A stretch of 36,150 bases of DNA from Shimazuella kribbensis DSM 45090 (GCF_000428065.1 NZ_ATZF01000007.1:119418-155567), one strand, 5' to 3'; positions 24,148 through 32,445 are shown, counted from the first letter of the stretch. Numbers and translations are program-made. The notes: a model not told the origin generated them from the sequence alone.

Positions 24148-25383
24148 TTATACATTAAGTATCTCTTTGCGATTAAAATAAATTGCGGCTATTACAACCG
24201 AAAAAAGAGACCAGAATGCCAGCACAATGATTCCATCTAGCAAAGTAATATTGGTCATCAAAAATTCCGATGGAATTCCTAACCAGTTATTAAGCAAGTT
24301 TAAGTGAGCCGTGAACAGCCAGCCAATCATCCATTTGCCGCCTTTTCCTACCAGAACAACAAAGATTTGAGGAACGATAACTAGTGCAAGCGACACCCCT
24401 GTACTGACCATCGATGACTTAAAAAGAGTTGAACATAATAGGATAATTGTCGCCAATGTCATCATCGAAAATAGACTTAAGGGTACACCTGTTAAAATAA
24501 ATTTCCAAATAGGGATCAAAGTTGCCATGTCATAGTGGGGAATGGCTTCTAAGGATGCTGGTAAACCGGAAATTAACGCTTGACCCTCATAAGTATAGGG
24601 AACGTCCACCGCCACAGGTACAAATGCTCCTTTGCTTCCGTAAAGTATAAAATTTATTAAAAATAGTAAACTATAAAAACCTAACACTAAGATCATCGTT
24701 GCAGTTAAACTAACCATCCATTTGCTGAAAAAGATTTTTAAGCGTGATACAGATCGAACCAATAGTAGCTTAATCGTCCCATGGGTTGTTTCACTAGACA
24801 TCATATCTGACACCATTATCACAACCAGCAGTGGTAAGAACAGACCTGATGTCCTTGCAATTAGTTTAGCTACAGTTTGGTAACTTGATTGCTTCCAATA
24901 GGGCAGCGGTTCCTCTTTTTGTTTTAATTGATACACTAATTTTATTTGATTGCCTTTTTCGATGGCATAGGCTTTTCTATGCTGTTTTATTTCTTGATTA
25001 TTTAATAATTGGTTTGATTTCTGTAGTTCCCTTTTGACAGCTAACCTCCAGTTACCTGAAAGAATTAGCTGGTTATTTCGAAATATGTCTTTACGATAAA
25101 TTAGATCATCGATTTGATGTGGGATCTCCTCGAATCGGGTATCCGATTTTGATTTACTATTTAACTGCTGATGCAACTTTGATAGATTTATGTCGATCCG
25201 GTAAATACTTTCCTCTATTTTTTTTATGGTGTAGTGATGTTCGGCCTTATTTTGATACTGTATAAAAAGAGCCATCGATAATCCAATTGCGACCAAAATC
25301 ATCAACCCCATCGCAACCCACAAGCGCCAACGATGTACGAGTTTCATCCATTCATTGGCAAACATCCGTCCCATTTCATACAT
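24148..25383 (-). CDS. ABC-2-type permease 2 of the exporter operon
   Basis: ATG 25383 follows GAGGAGTGG. The 411-residue protein has the same plan as its neighbours: N-terminal helix (LWVAMGLMILVAIGLSMALF), an extracellular helical domain (YRIDINLSKLHQQLNSKSKS), the ETTHGTIKLLLVRSVSRLKI coupling motif and further membrane helices, ending IYFNRKEILNV. Spacing to the genes on either side is 31 and 20 bp. The extracellular domain is the most divergent part among the three, suggesting separate partners or substrate contacts. Confidence 0.85.
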   Translation of the reverse strand: MYEMGRMFANEWMKLVHRWRLWVAMGLMILVAIGLSMALFIQYQNKAEHHYTIKKIEESIYRIDINLSKLHQQLNSKSKSDTRFEEIPHQIDDLIYRKDIFRNNQLILSGNWRLAVKRELQKSNQLLNNQEIKQHRKAYAIEKGNQIKLVYQLKQKEEPLPYWKQSSYQTVAKLIARTSGLFLPLLVVIMVSDMMSSETTHGTIKLLLVRSVSRLKIFFSKWMVSLTATMILVLGFYSLLFLINFILYGSKGAFVPVAVDVPYTYEGQALISGLPASLEAIPHYDMATLIPIWKFILTGVPLSLFSMMTLATIILLCSTLFKSSMVSTGVSLALVIVPQIFVVLVGKGGKWMIGWLFTAHLNLLNNWLGIPSEFLMTNITLLDGIIVLAFWSLFSVVIAAIYFNRKEILNV

Positions 25384-25414
25384 TTATCCCACTCCTCATT
25401 ACCAAATGTACAGT

Positions 25415-26611
25415 TCACGCATTTAATACATCTCTGCGGTTAAAATGTCTGCTGGCTAGTATGACTGCAACAATGGAAAACAGGGATAGGAAGGCTACTG
25501 TAAACAATATAGGATAAGTATTGGATGTGACCCCTGTCACCCATTTGGAAAATTTATCGATGAAACCTGTCCACTGAAAAAGATTACCTAGTACTACAAC
25601 TGCTAAGGAAGCGCTTGTGCTAATCATTGACGATCTAAAAGCCGTTGAACATAGGAAGACAATCGTTGCTACTACCATCATGGACAACGTATTCAAACAA
25701 GCCTTAAAGATAATAAATTGCCAGTCAGGAATAATGGTTACATGCTCATAATTTGGAACTAAGGTTAATCTAGCATGTTCATTTAGTGCGCCCGGATTTA
25801 CGTCATTGACATACATAGGACTATAGGAGACCCCTAGAAAATTAGGTTGAAATGCTCCATGACTGCCGTACAAAGCTAAATTGGTCAAAAATAACACAAT
25901 GAAACAACCCAAACCAAGTATCAACGTAATGGTTAAACTGACTAACCATTTGCCGAAAAAAATTTTCAAACGCGAGACAGGTCGAACCAATAATAACTTG
26001 ATAGTGCCGTGAGTTGTTTCGCTAGACATCATATCTGCTACTAAGATCACAACCAATATCGACAGAAAGATTCTAGACATATTCGTCATTTGTTCATTTG
26101 TTGCTTGATAACTCGATTTTTCCGTCAGTAACAATGGACGCTCATCATGTTGGAGTTGGTACTCCATTTGCAAACGTTTCCCTTCCAATTTTGCTGCTGA
26201 TGCAACATTTAACTTGGAGTTTTTTAAATCTCTCGTTCTTTTTTGAAGATCGTTCTTAAAAAAGGTTTTCCAGTCACCAAACCGTATCTGCTGCTCTTTT
26301 TGCATTAATCCTTTCCACGATTGAATATCTGCACGCACAACAGCAATCTCTTTTTTGATATCACTTGGTTTACGACTTGACTTCTTATCTTTTAATTCCT
26401 GTTCCAATTTTTTTAAGTTCTGCTCTTGAGTACCAAGCACTTGTTGTCGAGATGCCTGCGAATAACTGTTTAAGCTATTTTGATAGTTCATATATCCAGA
26501 GACTGATAGTCCAATAGCCACTACCAACATCAAGCCTACTGTAAACCACATCCGCAAACGGTGTATTAACTTCATAAATTCATTGGCCATTACTCGGCTT
26601 AGTTCATGCAC
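25415..26611 (-). CDS. ABC-2-type permease 1 of the exporter operon
   Basis: GTG 26611 overlaps the ATPase stop by 8 bp and follows AAAGGTGG; the GTG start is supported by alignment with the N-termini of the other two permeases (MHELSRV against MDELRRV). The 398-residue protein has one N-terminal helix, an extracellular coiled-coil-like domain of about 150 residues (NLKKLEQELKDKKSSRKPSD), the ETTHGTIKLLLVRPVSRLKI motif and five C-terminal helices. Translational coupling to the ATPase indicates a fixed stoichiometry. Confidence 0.87.
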   Translation of the reverse strand: MHELSRVMANEFMKLIHRLRMWFTVGLMLVVAIGLSVSGYMNYQNSLNSYSQASRQQVLGTQEQNLKKLEQELKDKKSSRKPSDIKKEIAVVRADIQSWKGLMQKEQQIRFGDWKTFFKNDLQKRTRDLKNSKLNVASAAKLEGKRLQMEYQLQHDERPLLLTEKSSYQATNEQMTNMSRIFLSILVVILVADMMSSETTHGTIKLLLVRPVSRLKIFFGKWLVSLTITLILGLGCFIVLFLTNLALYGSHGAFQPNFLGVSYSPMYVNDVNPGALNEHARLTLVPNYEHVTIIPDWQFIIFKACLNTLSMMVVATIVFLCSTAFRSSMISTSASLAVVVLGNLFQWTGFIDKFSKWVTGVTSNTYPILFTVAFLSLFSIVAVILASRHFNRRDVLNA

Positions 26612-27524
26612 GGATCACGCCACCTTTGTCTGAAGTTAGGATTAGGAACTGGTCTTCTAACGTTTCTTGAATAGGTTGAACCGAATGAATCATAATATTT
26701 TGACTTACCAAGAAACCTATTAGCTCTTGTACTCGTGGCTCGTCCAATTGTACTTGCAGGGTCTGTTGATCAATCTGTATATAAGGAATCTTTTGATCTT
26801 TCAAGATGGAAGAAGCGAGCGTCGTATCTTTTAACTGAATTTGGTATCCACTCGTTTTTTGTTCAATTAAGCTCGTCACACTTTGTTCCGTAATTACTTT
26901 TCCACTTTTGATAATAGCAACCCGATCACACATCAGTTCAATCTCACTCAACAGGTGACTAGAAATAAATACCGCTATATCTGTAGAAGCTAAATGTCGT
27001 ATTAGCTTACGAAAATCATGAATTCCTTCGGGATCTAAACCGTTGGTTGGTTCATCTAAAATTAATAGTTTAGGGTTACCTAGCAATGCTTGGGCTAAAC
27101 CCAAACGCTGGCGCATTCCTAATGAGTAAGTTTTTACCTTGTCATCAACATACTCTTTTATATCAACCATTTCGATTACTTCTTCGATCCTCGCCTTCAT
27201 GTTGGATATACCAGCTAAGCGGGCAAAGTGAATGAGGTTCTTTCGACCCGTTAAGTACGAATATAATTCTGGATTTTCCACAATGGTACCAATTTGCGCT
27301 AACGCTTTAGCACGTTCACTCCTTATATCATATCCACCTATGCTGATTGTTCCATTTGTCGGCTTAATTAGCCCTACCATCATCCGGATGGTAGTGGTTT
27401 TTCCAGACCCATTGGGTCCAAGAAAACCATAAACCTCCCCAGCATTTACAGTTAAATCTAGTTGGTGAATAATCGTTTTCGTACCAATTTTCTTTGTTAC
27501 GTTTTGTAGTTTTAGTGCTGACAT
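26604..27524 (-). CDS. ABC transporter ATP-binding protein
   Basis: I chose ATG 27524 because AGGAGG lies 6 nt upstream; longer starts lack a site. The 306-residue protein has Walker A GPNGSGKTT (36-44), the signature SLGMRQRLGLAQAL, Walker B with LLILDEPTNGLDP, and the H-loop SSHLLSEIELMCD. The C-terminal 80 residues are a regulatory tail (LASSILKDQKIPYIQIDQQT). It belongs to the class of ATPases paired with ABC-2 permeases for antibiotic resistance or lantibiotic and bacteriocin immunity. It is the first gene of a four-gene operon whose only ATPase must serve three permeases. Confidence 0.93.
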   Translation of the reverse strand: MSALKLQNVTKKIGTKTIIHQLDLTVNAGEVYGFLGPNGSGKTTTIRMMVGLIKPTNGTISIGGYDIRSERAKALAQIGTIVENPELYSYLTGRKNLIHFARLAGISNMKARIEEVIEMVDIKEYVDDKVKTYSLGMRQRLGLAQALLGNPKLLILDEPTNGLDPEGIHDFRKLIRHLASTDIAVFISSHLLSEIELMCDRVAIIKSGKVITEQSVTSLIEQKTSGYQIQLKDTTLASSILKDQKIPYIQIDQQTLQVQLDEPRVQELIGFLVSQNIMIHSVQPIQETLEDQFLILTSDKGGVIRA

Positions 27525-27584
27525 CATGTACCTCCTAGTAAATAACATAATATGAGACATCTAAGAAGTATAGTAAATCAAATA

Positions 27585-27601
27585 ATGTTGCAATGCAACA
27601 T
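27585..27601. promoter_or_regulatory. 17-bp palindrome, candidate PadR operator
   Basis: ATGTTGCA, a central A and TGCAACAT lie 61 bp upstream of the ATPase start. The ATGT-N-ACAT form is that expected of PadR-family operators. Binding is inferred. Confidence 0.5.
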
Positions 27602-27690
27602 ATATACTGTAACGATATATTTTTGAAATGATATGCATATAAAAAAAGGAATTTTTCATTAGATTGTAAAACAGAATATATTGATTTACT

Positions 27691-27715
27691 ATATAGATAG
27701 CAACACTATCTATAT
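27691..27715. promoter_or_regulatory. 10-bp-arm inverted repeat, candidate PadR operator
   Basis: ATATAGATAG at 27691-27700 and CTATCTATAT at 27706-27715 flank CAACA. It ends 25 bp before the padR ATG and overlaps the expected promoter (TTGATT at 27681), so autoregulation is likely. Confidence 0.55.
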
Positions 27716-27739
27716 TCGATTTTTATGGAGGTTTATGTA

Positions 27740-28069
27740 ATGGATAAAGAAATGATGAAGGGTAGTGTAGATATTCTCGTTCTATCTATTATCAATAGAG
27801 GAGATACTTATGGATACGAGATTATGAAAGTGCTCCGTCAACGAAGTGAGGATCACTACTTGATGACTCAAGGTACTTTATATCCATCCTTAAAACGCTT
27901 AGAGAAAAAAGGATACTTGACTTCATACTGGGGAGACGCTCCCGAAACTGGAGTCAATCGGAAATTTTATTCCATTACGAATAGTGGGAAGAAAATATTA
28001 GAAGAAAAAATAATGAGTTGGAATAATATTACGAAATTAATCCAGCAATGCAGGGGGGAGCTTTCATGA
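27740..28069 (+). CDS. PadR-family transcriptional regulator
   Basis: ATG 27740 follows GGAGGT at 7-nt spacing. The 109-residue protein (MDKEMMKGSVDILVLSIINR, YGYEIMKVL, LTSYWG, RKFYSITNSGKKIL) has the PadR winged helix: the LKGSLDILVL-like first helix, the GYEI recognition region, TLYPSLKRLEKKGYL and the wing RKFYSIT, with a short C-terminal dimer helix. PadR proteins repress nearby exporter genes and respond to drugs or cell-envelope signals. It is divergent from the ABC operon and overlaps the next gene by 4 bp (ATGA). Confidence 0.92.
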   Translation: MDKEMMKGSVDILVLSIINRGDTYGYEIMKVLRQRSEDHYLMTQGTLYPSLKRLEKKGYLTSYWGDAPETGVNRKFYSITNSGKKILEEKIMSWNNITKLIQQCRGELS

Positions 28070-28770
28070 ACGAACTTAAATTCTATGTAAATAGCATTGT
28101 TCAACATTTAAAAATTTCAAACCGAGAGAAAATGGAACTGGCTTCTGAGTTCATGGATCATCTTTTACTTCTAAAACAAGAGTTTATCGAGCAAGAATAT
28201 ACGGAACAAGAATCGATTAGGATGGCTATTAATGAATTTGGTCATTCAAATGATATCACTCCTGCACTCCAACAAAGCATCAATCCATTTTATCACTGGA
28301 AAGAATACACACTTTGGGGAATGATGATCTTATACTGCAGCTATTATCTTTACGAGAACTTTCTTATCTTTTTTTATCGGAATCAGATGGTTTATGGACA
28401 CTTTCTACGAGATCATTTTACTTTTGACTTCTCCCTCTTTTACGGTTCATTCACAACAACGTCTATCATAGGAATATTACTTGGATCTATCCTGAAGTAT
28501 GGTCCTCTAGGATTTCTTTGGTCTCATCTATTTCGTAAAAAATTCACCTTCAATCTGATCGTAAGTCTATGTTTTCTCCAGGGGCTTCACCTGATTTCCT
28601 TTCTGATCAAATTTAATATGTTTTATGCATACAAATTTGTTTTTCATCTTATTGGTTTTGCAATAGGTTATTTGATCTGGAAGTTTGTTCGTATTATCAT
28701 AAACTACTGGATAGAACGAAAACGAAGTAACAAACTAGATATTGATGGTTTAACCTTTAATAAGCCTTAG
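28066..28770 (+). CDS. HAAS-domain (DUF1700-like) membrane protein
   Basis: ATG 28066 overlaps the padR stop (ATGA) and follows AGGGGGGAG. The 234-residue protein begins with a HAAS-like helical domain (MNELKFYVNSIVQHLKISNR, EFMDHLLLLKQEFIEQEYTE, about 1-80), which in related proteins interacts with PadR. Four or more membrane helices follow (TLWGMMILYCSYYLY, TTTSIIGILLGSILKYGPLG, LIVSLCFLQGLHLISFLI, FHLIGFAIGYLIWKFVRIII). The membrane part loosely resembles VanZ-type domains, but this is tentative. Likely role: membrane partner or sensor that tunes PadR control of the exporter. Confidence 0.8.
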   Translation: MNELKFYVNSIVQHLKISNREKMELASEFMDHLLLLKQEFIEQEYTEQESIRMAINEFGHSNDITPALQQSINPFYHWKEYTLWGMMILYCSYYLYENFLIFFYRNQMVYGHFLRDHFTFDFSLFYGSFTTTSIIGILLGSILKYGPLGFLWSHLFRKKFTFNLIVSLCFLQGLHLISFLIKFNMFYAYKFVFHLIGFAIGYLIWKFVRIIINYWIERKRSNKLDIDGLTFNKP

Positions 28771-28784
28771 AATGTTGACGAAAA

Positions 28785-29115
28785 TGTTATTTCATTGGAA
28801 ATGAAAACGACATTTTAAAGCAAGCAGCGCTGATCATGGACGAAAGGAACTGTTACCCAGTAAAATGGGGACAAATACTCGGTATCAGCATTGTGTGACG
28901 TTTTATAAAAAATTCCAAGAGCACCTACTATTACGAATCAAAAGTGTGAAAAGCAGAAGATGACATCACAAACGATGTGATCAAGATTTCTACCAAAACC
29001 GTTAGGTTTATGGAACACGCAAAATCAAAGTAAAACTACAGAAACGAGTTCTTGTGACGAATTGGTCGCGTGATGAAAGAGAAAGGGCTTGTTTCGGTCT
29101 ACACAATTCATGTCA
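28785..29115 (+). pseudogene. relic of an IS3-family (IS150-like) element
   Basis: Fragments in several frames match the IS3-type OrfA end (GNENDILKQAALIMDERN) and OrfB start (STYYYES, then YGTRKIKVKLQKR, then MKEKGLVSVYTIH). The multiple frameshifts show long decay. Beyond it, 29116-29299 holds only a Rep-A fragment. Confidence 0.65.
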
Positions 29116-29255
29116 CATGGGATAGATTTCGTCAGATAAAATCGTTGTTTCCATTGTTACGACCAATTTTCACTTTTAATAGAATGAAAACTTACGCCAT
29201 GCTGTGAAGCAGTTTCGGAGGAGTTGATGCTCTACTGACGCTTGGCTCCCTACTT

Positions 29256-29271
29256 CACCTGTCACTGGGCC
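29256..29271 (-). repeat. Rep-A terminal fragment
   Basis: Complemented, this reads GGCCCAGTGACAGGTG, the terminal 14 bp of Rep-A followed by divergence. Confidence 0.5.
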
Positions 29272-29299
29272 TAATATATCTGATCCAGCGGAATGCATT

Positions 29300-30100
29300 T
29301 TACTCTGATGGATTATGTTGTCTATTTTCAATATTCGAAAGCATGGACTCAAATTGGGAAGCAACACTATGATAACCAATTGCAAAAAATCCTCCTTTCG
29401 GATTCCAAGTTTGATAGACCAGCGCAGCTTTTTTAATTCGATATGCCTGAAAAAAGTTTGGTTTTATCGTAAAACCCAGATTTTTCAGCTTTGTAAAATC
29501 ATTTCGAGAAACAAATAATCGTATGTCCGAAATAATATGCTGATGATACAGATCCACAAGGGCTTGTCCACTAAGTGCATGCGATAAGGAACTATCATGT
29601 TGCGACATTGCTTTGTAACTAGCATTTGGGTATTTATAAGCATATTCTAGAATTAACTGTTTAACTGTCTTCAAATTAGGTATGGGCAGAAGAGGGCGAA
29701 TATGGATATTTTCTCTTTTTACACCTAGCTGTAACAGAGCTGTCATAAACTCTTTTGTACGTGCTTGTGTAAAAGTTTGATCGTTGACATATCCATATCC
29801 CTCTTTATTGGGATCATGGATAGAACCCCACCAGTTGGACTTTCTTTGACCATTTAGTATTTTTTGTGCAACGGAACCTTCACCATTTGTATAAAGTACT
29901 ATTATGACATCTCTACCAGCATCAAGATGCTGTGTAATGGCTACTCCCATGGATAATGTTTCATCGTCTTGATGAGGAATAAAAAAAATGGCCGGTTCTA
30001 TCTTTTCACTGGAGAGAGCTGATTTTTTTGAAGTATACAAGAAAATAATTGCAAAACAACAAAAGAGGATAAAAATGGAAATCACGATTATGTTTTTCAT
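29300..30100 (-). CDS. PIG-L/LmbE-family deacetylase, membrane-anchored or secreted
   Basis: ATG 30100 follows GAGAGG. The 266-residue protein begins with a hydrophobic helix (IIVISIFILFCCFAIIFLYT, residues 4-23), a signal anchor or signal peptide. PHQDDE (42-47) is the zinc-binding and catalytic motif of the PIG-L family, followed by VIIVLYTNGEGS and a central AR-x-x-EF segment. SQHDSSLSHA probably supplies the third zinc ligand. Family members remove acetyl groups from N-acetylglucosamine-type sugars. An exported form suggests a cell-envelope sugar substrate, which fits the adjacent cell-wall peptidase, but the exact substrate is unknown. Confidence 0.88.
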   Translation of the reverse strand: MKNIIVISIFILFCCFAIIFLYTSKKSALSSEKIEPAIFFIPHQDDETLSMGVAITQHLDAGRDVIIVLYTNGEGSVAQKILNGQRKSNWWGSIHDPNKEGYGYVNDQTFTQARTKEFMTALLQLGVKRENIHIRPLLPIPNLKTVKQLILEYAYKYPNASYKAMSQHDSSLSHALSGQALVDLYHQHIISDIRLFVSRNDFTKLKNLGFTIKPNFFQAYRIKKAALVYQTWNPKGGFFAIGYHSVASQFESMLSNIENRQHNPSE

Positions 30101-30246
30101 TATTCAATACCTCTCCGAGTTATATAGATTTTCATGAATTAATTTGTTGAGTAGCAAAAGGAAATAGTATCTTTCTCTATTTTTATAAGAGTTTAAAAAT
30201 TAAGCCTTCCATAGAATGAGTAATCTTTAGCAAGAAAAAATCATTT

Positions 30247-30780
30247 TTAATTCAACATTTCTTGTAATTCATCAATGGATTGTCCAAAAGTCATTTCTAA
30301 ATGAGGATAATCTTTGAACTGTTCCCAGTCTCCTCCCCAAGAAAAACCTAACTTTTTAGCCTCATACACCACTTCTTGCCAATCTGAAATACCATTTTTG
30401 TTTCCATCTTTTTTGATATCCCAAGATAACTGATGTGTTTTTTCATCATAAAGAGCAAAATCAATTGCTAATCCATAGTTGTGATAGGATTGTCCTCCCT
30501 TGGCATTTGTTACAATTGGTCCAGGTTTCTTACGGCCTTGTGAATAGAGCTGGTCTTGCTGATCAAAAGAGCGGAATCCTTCTGTAATCCGAATGGATAT
30601 TCCTTTCCGTTGTGCCTTTCTTATCAACTGTTCCATAGCAGATTGCACTTTTGGATGCAAATGTTGAACATTATACTCGTGATGTTTTCGCGAGTGGGAG
30701 AAGTAGTTTTTGAAGATTACGATTGTGAGAAAGATAGCTCCAATAATGCCTAATACAAAAATCCACTTTTTCTTGTTCAT
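30247..30780 (-). CDS. M15-family peptidoglycan peptidase (CwlK/VanY-like)
   Basis: ATG 30780 follows AAAGTGGTG. The 177-residue protein has an N-terminal membrane helix (WIFVLGIIGAIFLTIVIF, 6-23), then the M15 fold: ITEGFRSFDQQDQLY (65-79), SYHNYGLAIDF (98-108, zinc ligands H100 and D107) and DYPHLEMT (157-164, zinc ligand H160). This matches CwlK-type L-alanyl-D-glutamate endopeptidases and related D,D-carboxypeptidases that trim wall peptides outside the membrane. It follows the same strand as the PIG-L gene, 146 bp upstream of it. Confidence 0.9.
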   Translation of the reverse strand: MNKKKWIFVLGIIGAIFLTIVIFKNYFSHSRKHHEYNVQHLHPKVQSAMEQLIRKAQRKGISIRITEGFRSFDQQDQLYSQGRKKPGPIVTNAKGGQSYHNYGLAIDFALYDEKTHQLSWDIKKDGNKNGISDWQEVVYEAKKLGFSWGGDWEQFKDYPHLEMTFGQSIDELQEMLN

Positions 30781-30973
30781 TTTTTCACCACTTTCTTTTC
30801 AAAATGGGTTAGTTTTACCTAGTTTTTTATATATAGTAATAGTACATATGTCGTAATGCAATGTATAAATTTGTAAAACAGAAAGAATAATAAAAAAGAG
30901 GTCTAGTGGTCGAATCCAAAATCCTTTTATTGAAATGGCTATTCATATGATCTATCAGCAAACTTGGAAAAAG

Positions 30974-31007
30974 AAAATGATCAAACTCAATAGAGTTTGA
31001 TCATTTT
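30974..31007. terminator. strong orphan terminator hairpin
   Basis: AAAATGATCAAACTC and its exact complement pair around AATA, with T-runs on both sides. No complete gene ends here. A preceding plus-strand stretch (NPFIEMAIHMIYQQTWKKK) may be the tail of a lost gene. The gene-free 30781-31317 otherwise holds only repeat ends. Confidence 0.7.
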
Positions 31008-31036
31008 TTGTGAAATTTTAATGATAATAAGAATAA

Positions 31037-31118
31037 GGGGTAATACCAGTGAATGTGTCATCATCCCGATGAAGGCCCAGTGACAGGGTTGCTGCTCTAG
31101 TCCGCAGGATTATTTCCA
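31037..31118 (+). repeat. Rep-D end followed by Rep-A end
   Basis: GGGGTAATACCAGTGAATGT (31037 on) is a Rep-D end. From 31074 GGCCCAGTGACAGGGTTGCT to GGATTATTTCC is a Rep-A end identical to the one at 32281. The two are 5 bp apart. Confidence 0.65.
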
Positions 31119-31317
31119 TATTTTAGAATTTTGATTTTTAACTGATTTGTACTGCTTTTGTAGATAGTTTCTCTCTATCAGAAATTATACTTATTTAGAA
31201 ATGACATAGAGAGAAGGGAAAGCAATAATTGAAAAGAAACTGGGGTAAGGTCGAGGAATGAGGGGCCACTCTGGAAAATATATCAATCTACTAGCCAATC
31301 AAGGCGAGGAGTAACAG

Positions 31318-31548
31318 ATGTTTTTTCACAAGAGTGGCACTGACAGTAACGGTCGCCCTGTCTGCATGAGAGAAGACCCGATCAGAAAGTGTTTCATTCT
31401 GACATTTTCCGCTTTTTCTGGTCTCTCTGGAGAACACGGGTATGAATATTACAATCAAGCGTCGGTTGAGCGCGACTTCAACCAGTACGCTGTTCCCGAC
31501 ACGGTGCGAGAAGTGAAGGACATCACCTGCCAAGTGGACCACCAGTAA
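31318..31548 (+). CDS. small hypothetical protein (76 aa), cassette cargo
   Basis: ATG 31318 follows GAGGAG at 6-nt spacing. The product (MFFHKSGTDSNGRPVCMRED, ..., FSAFSGLSGEHGYEYYNQAS, ..., VREVKDITCQVDHQ) is soluble, with two or three Cys. I do not recognise a family. A hairpin 12 bp after the stop and a higher GC content than the flanks support a real gene. The overlapping minus-strand frame has no comparable ribosome site. Confidence 0.55.
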   Translation: MFFHKSGTDSNGRPVCMREDPIRKCFILTFSAFSGLSGEHGYEYYNQASVERDFNQYAVPDTVREVKDITCQVDHQ

Positions 31549-31560
31549 TGTGAAGGACAT

Positions 31561-31604
31561 CAACCATGTTCACTTATTACTTCGGTAGTAGGAGAACATG
31601 GTTG
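31561..31604 (+). terminator. hairpin after the cassette gene
   Basis: CAACCATGTTC and its exact complement GAACATGGTTG flank a 22-nt loop; TTTTT follows some 12 bp later. Probably a terminator or 3' stabilising hairpin. Confidence 0.5.
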
Positions 31605-31690
31605 GCAGAAAATAATTTTTCGTGATATAGATTACTAGGAGTAGAAGGACTCCCCGACAAAACACAACACTAAGGATTCAATTTGTACCC

Positions 31691-31742
31691 CTTTAACGGA
31701 CGACTGCTACTTTGTTAATAGAGTAGTAGTCGTCCGTTAAAG
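31691..31742. repeat. 21-bp-arm inverted repeat
   Basis: CTTTAACGGACGACTGCTAC at the left is matched on the right with one mismatch around a 10-nt loop. There is no T-run. It could be an RNA hairpin or a recombination or replication structure. Confidence 0.55.
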
Positions 31743-31941
31743 GCTCATGTTCAGAAAGATAAGTTTCTGGTTAGATCAAGTTATTCCTTAGATTAACTCT
31801 TTCTAACGATAGATGTGTTCACTTACTCTGTCTGATATTCAATGACCAGTTAAATAGCTTCATCTTTTTTACTGAACATTAGAGTGATTTTGTAATTAAT
31901 TCCCAGAGTGGCCCCTCAATGTGGGAATCGGTGCCTTACCC

Positions 31942-32074
31942 CATGCCCATCAAGCTAAGAAGTTGCCAAATCACTAAATATAAAGAATGAGTACTTTTTT
32001 TGAGGATGTTCAGGGAGAAGCGGGCTCATTTTTTCGTTTTGGGGGTATTCGTGTTTCTTAGCTTGATGGGCATG
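31942..32074. mobile_element. 133-bp miniature IS231-like element
   Basis: CATGCCCATCAAGCTAAGAA at the left is matched at the right by TTCTTAGCTTGATGGGCATG, the complement. The interior has only short IS231-like end sequence, for example TTTTGGGGGTATT. It is a MITE of the IS231 group. A Rep-B end abuts the left side and a Tn3-type end the right. Confidence 0.8.
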
Positions 32075-32181
32075 GGGTCACCGTACCATTTCGGGAAAAA
32101 TACACGTTTAGACATATTTTAGACACAATTCAACTGACTACCTGGGGTACAGATATTTTTACGCGGATTAACAACGTTAAG
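32074..32181 (+). repeat. two tandem 38-bp Tn3-type ends
   Basis: 32074-32111 runs GGGGTCACCGTACCATTTCG to ACGTTTAG. 32144-32181 runs GGGGTACAGATATTTTTACG to ACGTTAAG. Both are 38 bp in the same orientation. The second resembles 6265-6302; the first resembles 5309-5346. Confidence 0.65.
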
Positions 32182-32207
32182 CAATTTTGATTCCCTTTTT
32201 CCTGAGG

Positions 32208-32369
32208 CAGTACCAGCGAACATGCCATTACCCGCAAAGTAGATTACAATTACTAGGAGGTGATGACATGGTACCTTCTAGGCCCAGTGACAGGGTTGCT
32301 GCTCTAGTCCGCAGGATTATTTCCATTTGTTGGTCAAATTAGGGTTCGTCGTTCGTTTGCTGGGGTTCC
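32208..32369 (+). repeat. Rep-D end and complete Rep-A unit
   Basis: GTACCAGCGAACATGCCATT then ACCCGCAAAGTAG (32211-32243) is Rep-D. GGCCCAGTGACAGGGTTGCT at 32281 opens a Rep-A unit that ends near TTCGTTTGCTGGGGTTCC. AGGAGG-ATG between them (32256-32270) leads nowhere. Confidence 0.65.
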
Positions 32370-32445
32370 CGTACCATTTCGGCAATATCTTTAATGGGAG
32401 TTTTATTTGTAGCAAGTGTTTTAATCATTTCTTCTTCTTTCTTTC

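Larger units (their letters stand above)
31242..31943. mobile_element. 702-bp transposase-less cassette with Rep-B ends
   Basis: The left end GGGGTAAGGTCGAGGAATGA continues to GGGGCCACTCTGG. The right end (31902-31943), read inward, begins GGGGTAAGGCACCGATTCCC and continues to GGGGCCACTCTGG. Inside are a 76-residue gene with its hairpin, and a long inverted repeat. It parallels the Rep-A cassette at 18045-18866. Confidence 0.55.

Noticed and set aside
29176-29385. 69-codon minus-strand frame
   Set aside because: It overlaps the end of the PIG-L gene in another frame and runs through a Rep-A fragment.
31291-31563. 90-codon minus-strand frame opposite 31318-31548
   Set aside because: The plus-strand gene has a strong ribosome site and a downstream hairpin; this is its shadow.
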